Below, one piece after another: positions 21,172-23,719 of a stretch of DNA of 23,719 bases. Under the pieces are notes generated by a model that was not told the DNA's origin, ran no database searches, and worked only from the letters and a program-made list of their open reading frames with translations. Source of the DNA: Paramecium octaurelia (taxonomy: Eukaryota; Ciliophora; Oligohymenophorea; Peniculida; Parameciidae); assembly GCA_905182995.1 (NCBI GenBank), contig CAJJDP010000179.1:35237-58955 (forward strand), given 5' to 3'. A program made the translations under genes and the position numbers. Every line of letters starts with the position of its first letter. Position 1 is the first letter of the stretch.

Positions 21172-22202
21172 TCATTTAGATAAATTTTTACTTATTGCCA
21201 ATTTAAGAAAGTTAATGCAATTCATTTTCAAACAAACTAAATCATATCCAGTCCTTCATTATAATTAGGATTTACCTCATATGGTTAGAGAATGTTAAAA
21301 AATTTTAGATTTAGCACATTTTAATTTTGTTTTTTTAGTCATCAACTTAGGAATTGAATATTAATATTCTTTTCACTAATCATCTTGTTTTATGAGATTT
21401 TTGTAATTTTTCATTCAAGTGTCTCTTCGATCATTATTCTACCTAGTTTCTTTCCTAATTGATGGGTCTTAGATGGATTTGATTAATAGGGAAAACACTA
21501 TATTGATAATAATTACAACAAATTCTCCTTTCAGCCACTTAATTTCGCTTTATATCTCATAATTTCTAATCAAATCTTGAATTATGTTAAGACTAAATCA
21601 AATAAAAAATTTTGAAGGTAGAAACCTATTTAAAATAATAAATAACCAATCAAATTTAAAGCAAAATATGATTTTATTTGAATTTTTAATCTAAACATTT
21701 TTATGCCATTTAAACTTTGGTTTATACAAGCTCTCTGTATTTACTTCCTTGTTTAAATGCAGTTTTTGTTGATAGAGTCTTTCACACTATTCTTTAACCA
21801 TTGAATAAGCTTATTCTGAAGAATTCAAGGTTTACTAGTTTAAATAACCAAAATTGACTCTTAAAGGTGAAATACAATTTAGCATAAACATAATTAAATT
21901 AATAGAGTGCTAACATTTAGATTATTGAAAACCGATTTTACAGAAGGTTGATAAGGTTTACAATTTGAATAAGTAATTTATTGAATTTTATAGGTTAACT
22001 TTTTTATTGAAATTATCATATTTAGCAAATCTTCAAAAAACCCTGAAAATGAAATATCAGAATAAGAATAATACGATAAATTAAGAATGATGTATTAAAA
22101 AGGTCATGTGCAATTCAATTATAAATTTGATCATTAAGAATATAGTGAATTGTATTATGATAAAAAGTGGCATATAAAATTACTCAAAATATTTATAGGA
22201 AT

Positions 22203-23246
22203 TCAAAAAAGAGTAAAGAAGAAGAAGGTTGAAAAAGCAATAATAATATTCTATGTTATTTAAATAATTTCAAAAATTGCTATTTTTAATTTTTTCAAAT
22301 TTGGGTTAGCACTTTTTTTAACTAGATGAGCAGCTAAGAATATAAAGGTAAATGCAAGTAAAATAAAAAAGTCATAATTGTTGAACTTTAATTGAATAAC
22401 AATTTTTCCACTGCTTAAAGCTAATGTACTAGTATTTGGTGAGAAGCATACTGATTTTACATTTTCCTTTCCCTTGATTCTAGACTTTATCTTTCCTATT
22501 TTAACATCCCACAATACAATTGAATTATCATTACTACAAGATGCTAATGATTTCCCATCTGGAGAAAAGCATACCTAATTGACACCTCTACTATGACCTT
22601 CTAATTTATTTAACTCATGAATTTGGATATTCTTCCAATTACAATTAAACATCAACACTTGATTCAAGTTAATTCCACTAATATCGACATTGTCAAATTC
22701 TGATCCATTGAATATGCATCTTACAAAATTTCCACCAACTACAGAGGTATTTCTTATCCTGATATTCTCAAAACTTTATTCCCTCAAATCTACTTTCATT
22801 TAAACTAGCAAATGAAGAGAATTTGATCCACAACAAATATAGGTCTCATCTAAAGCAGTCAGATGAACTAAAAATTTTAGGAATTCTATTATCTTCTTAT
22901 TCAATGATATTTTTGTGATTAGATCCTTTTTAAATTCTTTATAATATTCCATAGAGTAATTCTGTGTATTAAAGTCATGATCTTTTATTATTTTGAGAAC
23001 ATTTGTAATTTTCCTAAGATTGCTTTTAGCAGCATCTAATTTCCAATGCTAATCAAAAGACTATAAATTGTCGTATAAAACAATGTATTTTTTGTAACTA
23101 AGTTGATTTTCAATATTTGAAATAAATTTGAGAGAATTAGAATATCCGTCTTTTAAGAGCTTTTCTATTATTATGTAGATTTTATCATCCATACCTTCAA
23201 TCAATTATAACACCTTAAACAAGTCATCTTTCTTGTTTTGAGTCAT
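22203..23246 (-). CDS. Pentapeptide-like/WD40 repeat protein, truncated
   Basis: The ATG is at 23244-23246 and the TGA at 22203-22205: 347 residues without a frameshift, using TAA or TAG for Gln eight times. Residues 1-150 are helical and charged (MTQNKKDDLFKVLQLIEG) with no known domain. Residues about 153-205 form a pentapeptide-like stretch (LREQSFENIRIRNTS, FNGSEFDNVDISGINL, MFNCNWKNI). Residues 216-247 are one full WD40 blade (GH 217-218, VCFSPDGKSLASCS, VLWD 244-247). A second blade starts (VKSVCFSP 263-270) but loses its WD end after about residue 285. What follows is a hydrophobic segment (residues 293-309, FFILLAFTFIFLAAHLV) and a basic tail. Family members normally continue with several more blades, which form a propeller for protein binding. 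It is probably a truncated, perhaps non-functional, member. A decayed RT-like element lies just downstream on the same strand. Confidence 0.85.
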
Positions 23247-23719
23247 CTTTGTTAATTATAATATTGAATTTCTATTAGATAAAATAAAATTATAATAATT
23301 CGAAATTTAGTTATATTGATGTAAATGATTTAAATAGATACACAGTCTGTTATAAGTTTATTACTCTATTTAATCTAGGTCCTTAATTTCTTCATTTATA
23401 TGATAGCCTGATTATTTTCAAAATTTTAGTATTCATCAGAATGTTTTATCTTTGGTCATCAGCTTTTAAGAGCCAGGATCACATCAACCTTATTAGGGGT
23501 ATATATTAACCTAATCACTGATGACATTGAAACCTTCAGTATGTAAAACAAATAAACTAAATTAAATAATCTATTTATGAGAGTCAGTTTATCCTGCTTT
23601 GAAATAATGCAAATAATAACCTTATTTAAGTCTTAAAACCCAACTATTTCCTTTTTGAAGAGTTCAAAAAAACCTTGTCTCCGTTTGTAGTTAGCTTAAA
23701 TCCTTAACTAAAGTTTTAA
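23247..23719. other. Upstream region of the WD40 gene
   Basis: The first tens of bases upstream of the ATG are almost pure A+T, as expected for a ciliate promoter and leader. At the window edge a minus-strand phase (23584-23719) is open for 45 codons (GDKVFLNSSKRKQLGFK) to TGA 23584-23586 and could be the end of a neighbouring gene, but it is too short to support. Confidence 0.35.

Larger units (their letters stand above)
19990..22000 (-). pseudogene. Decayed reverse-transcriptase-like element
   Basis: On the minus strand a chain of coding-like frames runs through this A+T-rich stretch. The most informative is at 20905-21171, which reads NYLIIDVKRAFPNIDIF and matches the RT palm motif A (hydrophobic-hydrophobic-D-x-K-x-AF). 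Just upstream is GYDLVCLKMNCINFLKLAIS, a typical RT lead-in, ended by a TGA at 21172-21174. Further upstream, in other phases, is SKTHQLGKKLGRIMIEETLE (about 21430). Downstream are a frame at 20738-20983 (HAHYNNLYQKIAHKVIYELI), one at 20092-20568 with one internal TGA (FKIKLDKNIDQNISK) and NAANLKLGEALDECGRFL near 20030-20070. I could not identify RT motif B or the YxDD motif C. It is read as a dead non-LTR-like or other RT element; one motif is thin evidence. Confidence 0.4.

Noticed and set aside
1..23719. Searched by eye for tRNA genes, telomeric C4A2/C3A3-type repeats, CRISPR-like arrays and long inverted repeats
   Set aside because: None was found. Local A/T palindromes occur but are expected at this base composition.

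Overview
The window reads as ciliate DNA, most likely Paramecium. It is very A+T-rich. The one clearly intact gene (22203-23246, minus) is open only if TAA and TAG are read as glutamine and TGA is the sole stop; it uses eight such codons. That gene joins a pentapeptide-like stretch to a WD40 repeat, an arrangement I know from a large Paramecium family, and a candidate 25-nt GTA...TAG intron (6621-6645, minus) has the Paramecium form. The genus is an inference from code, intron form and protein family, not from a search. With TGA as the only stop in DNA this A+T-rich, open frames of 50-100 codons arise by chance, so open length alone was given little weight.

Layout. 1-372: no gene seen. 373-5055 (+): apparently decayed coding sequence that opens with a signal-peptide-like start at 373 and jumps between frames. 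3681-5055 is repeated, identically as far as I can see, at 5057-6431; one undetermined base (5056) lies between the copies, which looks like an assembly join. 6522-7100 (-): small broken gene with the 25-nt intron candidate. 7804-8800 (+): broken gene for a Gln-rich protein with a SPRY-like C-terminal domain, carrying an in-frame TGA and then a frameshift. 9239-9337: three tandem copies of a 37-bp unit, just before the next block. 9338-19766 (+): about 10 kb of frame-jumping, cysteine-rich sequence ending in hydrophobic segments, read as the remains of one or more giant secreted or membrane proteins. 19990-22000 (-): A+T-rich decayed coding sequence with a reverse-transcriptase-like motif A (Asp codon 21139-21141). 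22203-23246 (-): WD40 gene, apparently truncated after its second blade. 23247-23719: its upstream region.

Overall, about 22 kb holds almost no intact gene, which is unusual for a Paramecium somatic (macronuclear) chromosome, where genes are packed tightly. A germline-limited or subtelomeric pseudogene-rich region, or a poorly finished contig, would explain it. I see no tRNA, rRNA, CRISPR array, telomeric repeat or bacterial-type operon.
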